NCBI GenBank assembly: GCA_020726335.1
Contig: DYSU01000011.1
Location: forward strand, 1-45,104
DNA length: 45,104 bases
Source: Thiomargarita sp.
GTDB lineage: Bacteria; Pseudomonadota; Gammaproteobacteria; Beggiatoales; Beggiatoaceae
Direction of reading: 5' to 3'
Shown: piece by piece, positions 18,075-28,666 of the stretch
How the letters are laid out: every line of letters starts with the position of its first letter
Numbering within the stretch: position 1 is the stretch's first letter
Notes under the pieces: generated by a model
Seen by the model: only the letters and a program-made list of their open reading frames with translations
Told to the model about the DNA's origin: nothing
The model's database searches: none
Translations under genes and position numbers: made by a program

Positions 18075-19844
18075 CTATTTGATCCACCATGTTAGCACCA
18101 TCCAGCTTTCGCCCGTTGGATAATACAACGGCACGGTTGCAGGTTGGGCAAATTTATCCCGATACGCCACCCGATGTTGGCCAATATACCAATTTGGCAC
18201 CAGATAATCACCGTGTAACAGCACCCTGTCCAACGCTCTGCTGACGGTCAACAATTGTTGGCGGTCTTTGGTCGTGACCAGCTTATCCACCAGCGCATCA
18301 ACCACAGGATTTTGCAAACCGATGAAATTTTGACTGCCTTTTTGGGTGGCGGCACGCGAATGCCACATATTGTACTGCTCATTGCCCGGTGACAAACTTT
18401 GCGCAAAGCTGGCCACCGTCATATCAAAATCAAAATCATCCAGCCGTTGTTTGTACAGAGCAGTATCGACGGTACGATAACGGATGTCAATTCCCAGTTT
18501 TTTCAAGTTTTTAGCAAACGGTGCCAAAATGCGTTCAAATTCACGTTGCGCCAGAATGACTTCAAACGCCAGTGGAACGCCCTTTTTTTCCAGCGTTCCG
18601 CCCTGCAATTTCCATCCCGCTTTGTCCAATAATTGTTGGGCTTGGCGTAAATTTTGGCGCAGGCTGTGAGGCGGCTCGGTGCTGACGGGTGTCCACGCTT
18701 GATTAAAAACGGCGGGCGGCAACAGGGCTTTAAATTGCGTCAACAACGCCAATTCATCGCCTTGTGGCAAACCCGTGGCGGCCATTTCGCTGTTGCTGAA
18801 ATAGCTGTTGCAACGGGTGTATTGATTGAAAAACAGATTTTTATGGGTCCAGCCAAAATCAAAAGCCAAATTGATCGCACGGCGCACGGCGATGTCTTGA
18901 AACAACGGACGGCGCAAATTGAACACAAAGCCTTGCATCCCTGCGTTATTTTGATGGCTGAGCAACACTTTCACCAATTCACCTTGGTCAAACTTGGGGC
19001 CGGTCATGTCTCTGGCCCATTGTTTGGAGCTGTAAATGTCCATAAAATCAAATTCGCCCGCTTTCAACGCTTCCAGTGAAATGGTGTGGTCTTGATAGTA
19101 TTTATAGCCAATGAAATCAAAGTTATACATGCCGCGCATCACGTTTAAATCGTTGCCCCAATAATGGGGGTTGCGTTTATAGCGCACCGTTTTACCCATT
19201 TGATGGTTGTCCAAAACATACGGCCCCGAACCCAGCGGCGGGGTTTGGGTGACTTCATCCAACGTTTTGCCGTTGAGCCACTCGCGTGAAAACACGGGAA
19301 TATCAGCCGCCAACAAGTGCAATTCTCGGTTGACTTTGGCAAAGCGAAAACGCACGGTGCGTTCGTCCACCACCTCGCAGGCCTTGATGTCTGCCCAATA
19401 CAGGCGGTATTGTGGGTGGGCTTGATCACCTTTTAAAGTTTCAAATGAAAATTTGACATCGGCGGCGGTCACGGGTTTGCCATTGGAAAAGCGCGCCTTG
19501 GGATTGAGTTTGAACGTGACGGATAATTGGTCGGCGGCCAATTCGATGTCATGGGCCAACAAACCATATACGCTGAAGGGTTCATCCAAGCTTTTGACCA
19601 TCAAGGTTTCAACCACCAAGCCCAAACCATCGGCCACCGTGCCTTTTAAAATGTAGGGGTTGAAGCTGTCATAACGGCCAAAACCTGACAACAACAGTTC
19701 ACCGCCTTTGGGTGCGTCAGGGTTGGCATAATCAAAATGGCTGAAATTTTCAGGGTATTTGGGGCTTGCGCCCAAAGCCACGCCATAGGCGGCGAAACTG
19801 GGCGCGCTGATAAACCACAATAAAAACAGCGAACAATAACGCAT
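18075..19844 (-). CDS. Extracellular solute-binding protein, family 5 (YejA-like)
   Basis: A protein of about 589 residues. The ATG at 19844 gives a signal peptide (MRYCSLFLLWFISAPSFA) cleaved before AYGVALG. The family 5 body follows: GVALGASPKYPENFSHFDYANPDAPKGGEL, LSVTFKLNPKARFSNGKPVTAADVKFSFE and YKRNPHYWG. The long N-terminal DYANPDAPKGG form is typical of YejA, the binding protein of a microcin C/peptide ABC importer. No yejB, yejE or yejF lies nearby. The start overlaps the upstream gene's stop (TAATG), so the two are coupled. Confidence 0.88.
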   Translation of the reverse strand: MRYCSLFLLWFISAPSFAAYGVALGASPKYPENFSHFDYANPDAPKGGELLLSGFGRYDSFNPYILKGTVADGLGLVVETLMVKSLDEPFSVYGLLAHDIELAADQLSVTFKLNPKARFSNGKPVTAADVKFSFETLKGDQAHPQYRLYWADIKACEVVDERTVRFRFAKVNRELHLLAADIPVFSREWLNGKTLDEVTQTPPLGSGPYVLDNHQMGKTVRYKRNPHYWGNDLNVMRGMYNFDFIGYKYYQDHTISLEALKAGEFDFMDIYSSKQWARDMTGPKFDQGELVKVLLSHQNNAGMQGFVFNLRRPLFQDIAVRRAINLAFDFGWTHKNLFFNQYTRCNSYFSNSEMAATGLPQGDELALLTQFKALLPPAVFNQAWTPVSTEPPHSLRQNLRQAQQLLDKAGWKLQGGTLEKKGVPLAFEVILAQREFERILAPFAKNLKKLGIDIRYRTVDTALYKQRLDDFDFDMTVASFAQSLSPGNEQYNMWHSRAATQKGSQNFIGLQNPVVDALVDKLVTTKDRQQLLTVSRALDRVLLHGDYLVPNWYIGQHRVAYRDKFAQPATVPLYYPTGESWMVLTWWIK

Positions 19845-20095
19845 TAAAAATCGCACAGACCACCGCCACAACCGCCACGGCCACAACTGGGCGGCTCAGG
19901 ATTTTTTAACGCGCCACTGCTGACCAATTGCCCGCCCGTGATTAATTTTTCCACCGCACTGTCAGCGGGCGTATCCCCCAAATCAAGCCCCGCCAATTGA
20001 CACACTTGCGCCCAAGTGGTCAGTTTTTCACTCATCGCATGTTTGACTTCAACCACTTGGCCATTGGCAGGACAACGATAATCATAACTTGGCAT
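19844..20095 (-). CDS. Small FmdB-like zinc-ribbon protein with altered metal ligands
   Basis: An 83-residue protein opening MPSYDYRCPANGQVVEVKHAMS, which matches the FmdB zinc-ribbon start (YEYRCxxCGxxFEV) except that the second Cys of the first CxxC is replaced, giving CPAN. The middle has VEKLITGGQLV and the end is a Gly/Cys cluster (CGRGGCGGGLCDF). The first ribbon knuckle therefore cannot bind zinc in the usual way; the C-terminal cysteines might. AAGGAG lies six bases before the ATG at 20095. It is coupled to the downstream binding-protein gene. Function unknown. Confidence 0.75.
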   Translation of the reverse strand: MPSYDYRCPANGQVVEVKHAMSEKLTTWAQVCQLAGLDLGDTPADSAVEKLITGGQLVSSGALKNPEPPSCGRGGCGGGLCDF

Positions 20096-20145
20096 AAACA
20101 CTCCTTTTGCTTAATAAAACTAAGATTATAAAACGGCTCATTTTG

Positions 20146-20940
20146 TTACTGGCTATTATAAATGGCTTTGAGTTTTCCCCAAGATTCACTTGAAAGCCTA
20201 TTGATCTCATCTCGATTTTTTTTAGCTATATCAATAGCTTGACCTATGTTTTGATTGGCTGTTTCACGGATATTGCCCCATTTTTCAGCACTGGCATTTT
20301 TTATATTATGCCAATTTTGGCCAAATTTTCCAGTTAAACTTTCTTTAACTGCATTGGAAATGACTCCGACATCATGTTTAGCCATGGCGAGACAGGTTTT
20401 TATGTCAAATGGTTTATTTGTATCATTTAAAATATTTTCTTCCTGCAATAAAACTTTTTTCTCTTCACAATAATCATCCGCTTCCAGTATACCAACTGTG
20501 GTGATGACAGCAACCGTGCCAACAGTAATGGCTGATAAAGCAGAGGCCGTAATTTTTCTACTGGTTCGCTTGACAAAAAGTTTTGAAAGATTAAGCTCTT
20601 TTGCGGTTAAATTTTTTTGTAAAAGATTAAATTTTGTTTGTTGTTTTTTTAAAAAAACTTCTGAATTTTTGGCCATAGTTTGCGCTGTGACTAAATTTTT
20701 ATTTAAAAATGCGACCTTTTTTTGCGATATATCTAACTTTTTTCGTAAATTTACGGATTCTAAATGCTGTTTTTTATACAATGTTCTCATAGCAAGCTGT
20801 GAAGCTTGTAATTTAGCCAGGGTGCCAGCGGATACAGCAACCAAATCAAAAACGGCTAATACGCTGTTTAAAAACAACGAAAAAGCAAAACTCATGATAG
20901 CTATCGTACTGATAAATGTAGAGAAAATGATTTTAATCAT
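20146..20940 (-). CDS. AT-rich hypothetical membrane protein with coiled coil
   Basis: A 264-residue protein of no family I recognise. A hydrophobic N-terminal segment (residues 3-30, possibly a signal anchor) is followed by a Lys/Gln/Leu-rich coiled coil (about 42-122), a second membrane helix (131-153), and a polar C-terminal domain with AVKESLTGKFGQNW, KWGNIRETAN and SWGKLKAIY, where Trp recurs in short helices. AAGGT precedes the start. The gene is visibly richer in A/T and in AAA/AAT/TTA codons than both neighbours, which suggests recent transfer. Confidence 0.7.
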   Translation of the reverse strand: MIKIIFSTFISTIAIMSFAFSLFLNSVLAVFDLVAVSAGTLAKLQASQLAMRTLYKKQHLESVNLRKKLDISQKKVAFLNKNLVTAQTMAKNSEVFLKKQQTKFNLLQKNLTAKELNLSKLFVKRTSRKITASALSAITVGTVAVITTVGILEADDYCEEKKVLLQEENILNDTNKPFDIKTCLAMAKHDVGVISNAVKESLTGKFGQNWHNIKNASAEKWGNIRETANQNIGQAIDIAKKNRDEINRLSSESWGKLKAIYNSQ

Positions 20941-21061
20941 AAAAATTACCTTGTTAGAAAGAAATCAATCAATGTTCAAAAAATACCAGTATAGTGTGAT
21001 TTATTCAAAGTGGCCATTATATCGGTTTTGCTCAAGTCAGGCCATAGCGCAAATTTTCAGC

Positions 21062-21067
21062 TATAAT
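21062..21067 (+). promoter_or_regulatory. Candidate -10 box upstream of gshA
   Basis: A perfect TATAAT sits 36 bases before the proposed TTG start of gshA. No good -35 hexamer was found at 16-18 bases upstream, so this is a single-box call. Confidence 0.35.
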
Positions 21068-21103
21068 CTTCATCCTTCAATCGTCCAACACAAGGTGATT
21101 TGT

Positions 21104-22678
21104 TTGTACGCTCAAGCCCAAAAAAATCTCAATTTATTGGTGCAAACCCAACAACCGTTGCTTGCTCAAGGCTTGATCGGTTTAGAAAAAGAAAGTTTGC
21201 GCGTTTCATCCCGTGGTGTGATTGCACAAAGCCCACATCCTGTGCGTTTGGGTTCGGCGTTGACCCACCCTTATATCACCACCGATTATGCTGAACCAAT
21301 GCTGGAACTCATCACCCCACCGCAAGCGAGTTTGGGTAGCGCATTACAATTTTTATGCGATTTACACCGTTTTGTTTATCAACAACTGGCCGATGATGAA
21401 CTGCTGTGGGCAAGCAGTATGCCTTGTGTGCTGGCAGACGAAGAGGCGATTCCACTGGCGTATTATGGCAGCTCCAACCTCAGCCAAATGAAAACCATTT
21501 ATCGGCGTGGTTTGGGTTATCGCTATGGGCGCAAAATGCAAGTCATCTCAGGCGTGCATGTCAATTATTCATTTTCGCTTGATTTTTGGCAGGTTTACCG
21601 CGATTTACAGCAAGCGCGCCAACCGTTGCAAGGCTTTATCAATCAACAGTATTTTGGCTTGATTCGCAATTTGCAACGCTACGGCTGGTTGATTCCCTAC
21701 CTGTTTGGCGCGTCGCCTGCCGTTTGCAACTCATTTTTGCACGGCAAGATTCACCCGCTGGCGCGTTTTGACGATTGTACGGATTATGAACCCGACGGTG
21801 TATCCATGCGCATGGGCGACATCGGCTATCAAAACCACCAAGAAGACAAAACGGGCATCAAAGCGTGCTACGACAGCATTGATACTTATGTCGCCAGTTT
21901 GGTCAAAGCTTTGACCACGTCTTGCCCGCTGTATGAAAAAATTGGTTTATTAGATAAAACAGGGTGTTATCGTCAACTCAACACCTGTTTATTGCAGATT
22001 GAAAACGAATATTACAGCACCGTGCGTCCCAAACAAGTGTTGCAAGCGGGCGAACGCCCCATCACCGCCTTGCAAAATCGCGGGGTGCGTTATGTTGAAC
22101 TGCGCTCGTTGGATGTCAATACGTTTGACCCTTTGGGCATCAACGAAGAACAATTGCGTTTTTTGCAACTGCTGTTTATTTTTTGCTTGCTTCAACCCAG
22201 CCCGTTGATTGATGCAAATGAACGCCATGCAATTGATGCCAATCAAAGCGCGGTGGCGCATCATGGCCGTAAGCCACAGCTCAAATTACAGCGCGCAGGC
22301 GAAGCGGTGTCGATGCGCCAATGGGGTTTGGAACTGTGTCAACAAATGCAACCGATTGCTGAAATTTTGGATGCCGATTGGCCACAAAAACCTTATCAAC
22401 ACGTTCTCAATGCCCAGCGTGAAACCTTGCTTGACCCTGACAACACGCCCGCCGCCCGCATGTTGGCTGAAATGCGCCAACACAAGGAAAGCTTTTTTCA
22501 ATTTGCTTGTCGTTTATCGCAACAACACAAACGCTTTTTTCATTCTTCACCTTTGTCTTTGAATCAACAACATTATTTTCAAGATTTGGCACAGCAATCG
22601 CTAGAAGAGCAACGGCAAATAGAACACAGCGACCACTTAAGCTTTGCTGAATTTTTAACCCAACAACAGAAGATTTGA
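21104..22678 (+). CDS. gshA: Glutamate-cysteine ligase GshA
   Basis: A ligase of about 525 residues joining glutamate and cysteine, the first step of glutathione synthesis. It belongs to the E. coli type: LLAQGLIGLEKESLRVS, SALTHPYITTDYAEPMLELITPP, YGRKMQVISGVHVNYSF, ENEYYSTVRPK and GVRYVELRSLDVNTFDPLGI. The frame is open far upstream (20498), but that stretch is antisense to the AT-rich gene. A TTG at 21104 follows AAGGTG with six bases between and gives the family's expected N-terminus and length. An ATG at 20972 would add 44 unrelated residues. Confidence 0.93.
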   Translation: MYAQAQKNLNLLVQTQQPLLAQGLIGLEKESLRVSSRGVIAQSPHPVRLGSALTHPYITTDYAEPMLELITPPQASLGSALQFLCDLHRFVYQQLADDELLWASSMPCVLADEEAIPLAYYGSSNLSQMKTIYRRGLGYRYGRKMQVISGVHVNYSFSLDFWQVYRDLQQARQPLQGFINQQYFGLIRNLQRYGWLIPYLFGASPAVCNSFLHGKIHPLARFDDCTDYEPDGVSMRMGDIGYQNHQEDKTGIKACYDSIDTYVASLVKALTTSCPLYEKIGLLDKTGCYRQLNTCLLQIENEYYSTVRPKQVLQAGERPITALQNRGVRYVELRSLDVNTFDPLGINEEQLRFLQLLFIFCLLQPSPLIDANERHAIDANQSAVAHHGRKPQLKLQRAGEAVSMRQWGLELCQQMQPIAEILDADWPQKPYQHVLNAQRETLLDPDNTPAARMLAEMRQHKESFFQFACRLSQQHKRFFHSSPLSLNQQHYFQDLAQQSLEEQRQIEHSDHLSFAEFLTQQQKI

Positions 22679-22700
22679 GTTTGTAACAGGGCAAACCCAT

Positions 22701-22769
22701 GTCAATCTCTGAATTAATTTTGCGATAAAATTTCAGTAGCACACTGAAATATCTCAAAATTAATTTGAC
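22701..22769. repeat. 69-bp bulged palindrome between gshA and grpE
   Basis: Nested inverted repeats: GTCAA (22701-22705) with TTGAC (22765-22769), AATTAATTTTG (22712-22722) with CAAAATTAATT (22755-22765), and ATTTCAGT (22730-22737) with ACTGAAAT (22743-22750) around a five-base loop AGCAC. All pairs within each arm are Watson-Crick; the arms are separated by asymmetric bulges. It follows the gshA stop by 22 bases and could be a 3' stabilising hairpin for gshA, a terminator without a T-tract, or a small palindromic mobile repeat. Confidence 0.7.
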
Positions 22770-22780
22770 GCATGAAGGGG

Positions 22781-22808
22781 CTTGAATCTCAAACAAACAG
22801 CCTTATAA
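22781..22808 (+). promoter_or_regulatory. Heat-shock (sigma-32-like) promoter for grpE
   Basis: CTTGAAT at 22781-22787 and CCTTATAA at 22801-22808 are separated by 13 bases, matching the sigma-32 pattern CTTGAAA-N13-15-CCCCATnT in the -35 box and partly in the -10. It lies about 50 bases before the grpE start. Confidence 0.5.
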
Positions 22809-22858
22809 ACTTCGCATCTTATGCCAAACCAGAATAAATCAATCCAGCAGGAATTTTT

Positions 22859-23488
22859 ATGTCAAAAAAAGATACCCCTTATGAAGATAAAACCACAGAC
22901 AACAAAGCCGCCAATAACACAACGGTAGAAGGTGAGTTGCTGGACGAAAACGCTGATGTAGCCACCATCACCGAAAGTGAAGAGGCGATTAACAACGCCG
23001 CCAAAGATGCGATTTTATCGGCTGAAGAGCTGGTGCAACAATCGCGGATTATGCAGACAGAAATTGAAAAATTAGAAGATAAATTATTGCGCCAACAAGC
23101 TGAGCAACAAAATTTGCAACGGCGGATGGAGCGCGAAATCGACCATGCGCGTAAATTTGCAGTCGAACGGTTTATCAAAGAATTGTTGCCGATTAAAGAC
23201 AGCATGGAAATCGCGCAAGTTGCAGCGGCCAAAGACGATGCCGACTGGGCCACTTTGCGCCAAGGCAATGATTTGATTGTCAAAATGATGGTGGCCATGA
23301 TGGCGAAACTGAGCATTACCGAGATCAACCCCGCCATCGGCGAAAAATTCAATCCTCAATGGCATGAAGCGATGAGCATGTTGCCTGACCCTGAAAAAGA
23401 ATCGGGCAACATCATGATAGTCCATCAAAAAGGTTATCTGTTGAATGAACGCTTAATTCGCGCCGCCAAAGTCATCGTGGTGCAATAA
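22859..23488 (+). CDS. grpE: Nucleotide exchange factor GrpE
   Basis: A 209-residue GrpE that releases ADP from DnaK. An acidic disordered N-terminus (to about residue 50) precedes a long coiled coil ([46 protein letters not shown]) and the C-terminal beta domain with the family's NPxxHEAM-like segment [17 protein letters not shown] precedes the ATG. It is first in a grpE-dnaK-dnaJ block in which each gene has its own intergenic region. Confidence 0.96.
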   Translation: MSKKDTPYEDKTTDNKAANNTTVEGELLDENADVATITESEEAINNAAKDAILSAEELVQQSRIMQTEIEKLEDKLLRQQAEQQNLQRRMEREIDHARKFAVERFIKELLPIKDSMEIAQVAAAKDDADWATLRQGNDLIVKMMVAMMAKLSITEINPAIGEKFNPQWHEAMSMLPDPEKESGNIMIVHQKGYLLNERLIRAAKVIVVQ

Positions 23489-23508
23489 AAGTATTATCCA
23501 AGACACAA

Positions 23509-23537
23509 CTTGAAAAACAAGCGACATGGCCTTACCT
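23509..23537 (+). promoter_or_regulatory. Heat-shock (sigma-32-like) promoter for dnaK
   Basis: A perfect sigma-32 -35 box CTTGAAA at 23509-23515 is followed after 14 bases by CCTTACCT at 23530-23537, a partial match to CCCCATnT. The same CCTTA core occurs in the grpE promoter. Confidence 0.6.
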
Positions 23538-23558
23538 ATCAGGGCAAAATACACAGTT

Positions 23559-23583
23559 AAGCCCACGAATAAACGGCTTTTTT
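23559..23583 (+). terminator. Short hairpin with T-run between grpE and dnaK
   Basis: AAGCC at 23559-23563 pairs with GGCTT at 23575-23579, followed by six T residues. It may end readthrough from grpE or attenuate dnaK transcription, since it lies downstream of the dnaK promoter candidate and 25 bases before its ATG. The stem is only five base pairs. Confidence 0.4.
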
Positions 23584-23607
23584 AAAATTTTACAGGACGA
23601 TGAGATT

Positions 23608-25545
23608 ATGGGAAAAATTATTGGGATTGATTTAGGCACCACCAATTCTTGCGTTGCGGTGATGGAAGGCAAAACCCCGAAGGTGATTGAAAATTCTGAA
23701 GGTGCGCGCACCACCCCATCAATTGTGGCATATACCGAAGACGGTGAAGTATTGACCGGCCAAGCGGCCAAACGGCAAGCGGTCACCAACCCCAGCAACA
23801 CCTTGTTTGCGGTTAAACGCTTGATTGGACGACGGTTCAAAGACAGTGTGGTACAACGCGATGTCAGCATGGTGCCTTATAAAATCGTTGGGGCGGACAA
23901 CGGTGATGCGTGGGTGGAAGCCAACGGCAAAAAAATGGCACCGCCTGAAGTGTCTGCCCGTGTATTGATGAAAATGAAAAAAACCGCTGAAGACTATTTG
24001 GGCGAAGAAGTGACTGAAGCCGTCATCACCGTGCCTGCCTATTTCAACGATTCCCAACGCCAAGCCACCAAAGACGCGGGGCGCATCGCAGGTTTAGAAG
24101 TCAAACGGATTATCAACGAACCCACAGCCGCCGCGTTAGCGTATGGCATGGACAAGAAAAAAGGCGATAAAACCATCGCCGTATATGATTTGGGCGGTGG
24201 CACATTTGACATTTCCATCATTGAAATCGCTGAAATTGATGGCGAACAACAATTTGAAGTCTTGTCCACCAACGGCGACACCTTTTTAGGCGGCGAAGAT
24301 TTTGATTTGCGCTTGATTGATTATTTGGCTGCTGAGTTCAAAAAAGAAAGCAGTGTTGATTTGCACAACGACCCATTGGCGTTGCAACGGCTGAAAGAAG
24401 CGGCTGAAAAAGCCAAAATTGAGCTGTCTTCCAGTCAACAAACCGATGTGAATTTGCCTTACATCACCGCCGATGCCACTGGACCCAAGCATTTGAATGT
24501 CAAAATCACCCGCGCCAAATTTGAATCATTGGTGGGTGATTTGATTGAACGCACCATAGCACCTTGCAAACAAGCGTTGAAAGATGCGGGTTTGAAGGCC
24601 GTTGATGTGGATGAAGTGATTTTGGTCGGTGGTCAAAGCCGTATGCCCAAAGTACAAGCCACGGTCAAAGACTTGTTTGGCAAAGAAGCGCGCAAAGATG
24701 TCAACCCCGATGAAGCCGTGGCCGCGGGCGCGGCGATTCAAGGCGGAGTGTTGTCGGGCGATGTTAAAGATGTGTTGCTGTTGGATGTCACACCGTTGTC
24801 TTTGGGCATTGAAACCATGGGTGGGGTGATGACCAAATTGATTGAGAAAAACACCACCATCCCCACCAACGCATCCCAAACTTTCTCCACGGCTGAAGAC
24901 AATCAAACCGCTGTGACCGTGCATGTGTTGCAAGGTGAACGCGAAATTGCCTCGGCCAATAAATCATTGGGACGCTTTGATTTAAGCGATATTCCACCCG
25001 CCCGCCGTGGCGTGCCACAAATTGAAGTGGCGTTTGATATTGATGCCAACGGTATTTTGCATGTGTCGGCCAAAGACAAAGCCACAGGCAAAGAACAATC
25101 CATTCGCATCACCGCGTCCAGCGGTTTGAGCGAAGATGAAGTAGAAAAAATGATTCGTGATGCCGAAGCCCATGCCGAGGAAGATAAAAAATTCCAAGAA
25201 TTGGTCAAAACCCGCAACCAAGCGGATAGCATGATTCATTCAGTCAGAAAAATGTTGGATGAATTGGGGGATAAAGTTGAGCCAGAAGAGCGTGAACGGA
25301 TTGAAGTGGCTGCGAAAGACTTGGAAGCGGTGATTCAAGACAATGATAAAGCCGTGATTGAAGCCAAAACCCGTACATTGACCGAAGCGTCCAGCAAATT
25401 GGCGGAAAAACTCTATGCTGACCGTGATGCCGCAGGCGGCAGTGGCTTTACCTCAGCGGCTGAAGCGGCGGCTTCTAAAAAACAAAGCAAAAAAGATGAT
25501 AATGTCGTTGATGCCGAGTTCAAAGAAGTTAAAGACAAAAAATAA
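23608..25545 (+). CDS. dnaK: Molecular chaperone DnaK (Hsp70)
   Basis: A full-length 645-residue Hsp70. Hallmarks are [17 protein letters not shown] at the N-terminus, [20 protein letters not shown], the phosphate-2 motif [25 protein letters not shown], the interdomain linker [14 protein letters not shown], the substrate domain, and the acidic C-terminal EVKDKK-type tail. It works with the flanking grpE and dnaJ products to fold and disaggregate proteins. AGGACGATGAG precedes the ATG. Confidence 0.99.
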   Translation: MGKIIGIDLGTTNSCVAVMEGKTPKVIENSEGARTTPSIVAYTEDGEVLTGQAAKRQAVTNPSNTLFAVKRLIGRRFKDSVVQRDVSMVPYKIVGADNGDAWVEANGKKMAPPEVSARVLMKMKKTAEDYLGEEVTEAVITVPAYFNDSQRQATKDAGRIAGLEVKRIINEPTAAALAYGMDKKKGDKTIAVYDLGGGTFDISIIEIAEIDGEQQFEVLSTNGDTFLGGEDFDLRLIDYLAAEFKKESSVDLHNDPLALQRLKEAAEKAKIELSSSQQTDVNLPYITADATGPKHLNVKITRAKFESLVGDLIERTIAPCKQALKDAGLKAVDVDEVILVGGQSRMPKVQATVKDLFGKEARKDVNPDEAVAAGAAIQGGVLSGDVKDVLLLDVTPLSLGIETMGGVMTKLIEKNTTIPTNASQTFSTAEDNQTAVTVHVLQGEREIASANKSLGRFDLSDIPPARRGVPQIEVAFDIDANGILHVSAKDKATGKEQSIRITASSGLSEDEVEKMIRDAEAHAEEDKKFQELVKTRNQADSMIHSVRKMLDELGDKVEPEERERIEVAAKDLEAVIQDNDKAVIEAKTRTLTEASSKLAEKLYADRDAAGGSGFTSAAEAAASKKQSKKDDNVVDAEFKEVKDKK

Positions 25546-25557
25546 TAACTATTTTAA

Positions 25558-25643
25558 GTATTTATAATAGACTTCTTGCAAGACTGAGGTGTCGAGCGTT
25601 GGTATATATGTATTGGTGCGCTATTTTGAAAGAAGTTTAATAC
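25558..25643. repeat. Bulged inverted repeat in the dnaK-dnaJ gap
   Basis: GTATT (25558-25562) pairs with AATAC (25639-25643), and ACTTCTT (25571-25577) with AAGAAGT (25630-25636), enclosing about 52 bases. The whole dnaK-dnaJ gap is 147 bp and is A/T-rich. A structured processing or attenuation site between the chaperone genes is one reading; a decayed palindromic repeat is another. Confidence 0.4.
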
Positions 25644-25692
25644 AGTTTTCACTGAATTCTAAATACCATAAGTGCGAGCATAGGAATAATAA

Positions 25693-27862
<2,170 letters not shown>

Positions 27863-27870
27863 GGATAGGC

Positions 27871-28059
27871 ATGAACGTCCCAATTGTCACGGACAGCCAT
27901 CGCCCCCATTCGCAAAGCAAGCGCATCGGCAATTTGCTCAAGGCGCAGTATCTTAATGATTTTAAAAAGATTTTTGTTCATCATTTGGCGGACATGCGCG
28001 CCGATTGGGCAAAAACCGATGCTTTTGTCATCTTTTGTTTGTGTACGCCAGCGCATTGA
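27871..28059 (+). CDS. Unassigned small open frame after trxB (doubtful)
   Basis: A 62-codon frame begins eight bases after the trxB stop and has a good AAGGA before its ATG. The peptide includes HSQSKRIGNLLKAQYLNDF and ADWAKTDAFVIFCL, which I do not recognise. A second frame continues as ALMQVRNAPLAFALNTLMARHS around 28045-28110, and an 88-codon minus-strand frame (27790-28056) overlaps. The 249-bp gap 27863-28111 may hold a real small gene, a frameshifted relic or nothing coding. Confidence 0.25.
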   Translation: MNVPIVTDSHRPHSQSKRIGNLLKAQYLNDFKKIFVHHLADMRADWAKTDAFVIFCLCTPAH

Positions 28060-28111
28060 TGCAAGTGCGTAACGCGCCGCTGGCTTTTGCTCTCAATACC
28101 CTTATGGCCCG

Positions 28112-28636
28112 TCATAGCAACAGCAAATGCACCAGTTTTTTGACATCTTCTGCACGGCGGGCATCGATTTTTTCCACGGGGAAAATTTGCCCGCGCTGGG
28201 CTAAAACTTGTTTGTAATCAGATAGTTTAATCCGATTGGATACATCGCAACGGGTGATGCCAATCACCACATGGGTGCGCTGAATAAATTGGGCGAACGC
28301 ATCTAAATAGGTGTGCATGTCGTTCAGCGGGTCAGGGCTGGCGTTGTCCAAAAATAAAATCAAGCCATTGCCGCCTTTGGTTAAAATGGGCCACATGAAT
28401 TCAAAGCGTTGTTGCCCGGGTGTGCCGTATAAGTGTACTTTGTGGCCGCCATCTAATGTCAGCGTGCCGTAATCCATGGCCACGGTGGTGGTTTTTTTGT
28501 CATGGCGAATGTGTCGGGATGACTTGACTTCGCTGTGTAACACTCTGTTTTCACTGATGCTACAAATGGCAGTGGTTTTACCCGCGCCCACGGGACCTGT
28601 GAAAATGATTTTACTGGGTTTTTCTGGATTAATCAC
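28112..28636 (-). CDS. Small GTPase of the COG2229/CvnD (MglA-related) type
   Basis: A 174-residue single-domain GTPase. G1 is FTGPVGAGKTT (residues about 12-22), switch I contains the KKTTTVAMDYG segment, G3 appears as LYGTPGQQRFEFMW instead of DTAGQ, and G4 as TRCD. The GTPGQ form is characteristic of the COG2229 GTPases, including CvnD of Streptomyces conservons, relatives of MglA. Such proteins pair with roadblock proteins; one is encoded at 30287, across the divergent promoter region. It is last of a PAS - PhnD-like - GTPase series on the minus strand, 30 bases after the preceding gene. Cytoplasmic. Confidence 0.88.
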   Translation of the reverse strand: MINPEKPSKIIFTGPVGAGKTTAICSISENRVLHSEVKSSRHIRHDKKTTTVAMDYGTLTLDGGHKVHLYGTPGQQRFEFMWPILTKGGNGLILFLDNASPDPLNDMHTYLDAFAQFIQRTHVVIGITRCDVSNRIKLSDYKQVLAQRGQIFPVEKIDARRAEDVKKLVHLLLL

Positions 28637-28666
28637 CTTGACTTTCTCCGCTTGATTTTTTGTCAG

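Noticed and set aside
20498-21103. Upstream extension of the gshA frame by about 200 codons
   Set aside because: It is antisense to the AT-rich gene and lacks similarity to GshA; a TTG at 21104 with AAGGTG upstream fits the family start.
25565-25582. AGACTTCTTGCAAGACT in the dnaK-dnaJ gap as a transposon end
   Set aside because: No transposase fragment nearby; the stretch is better described as part of an inverted repeat.
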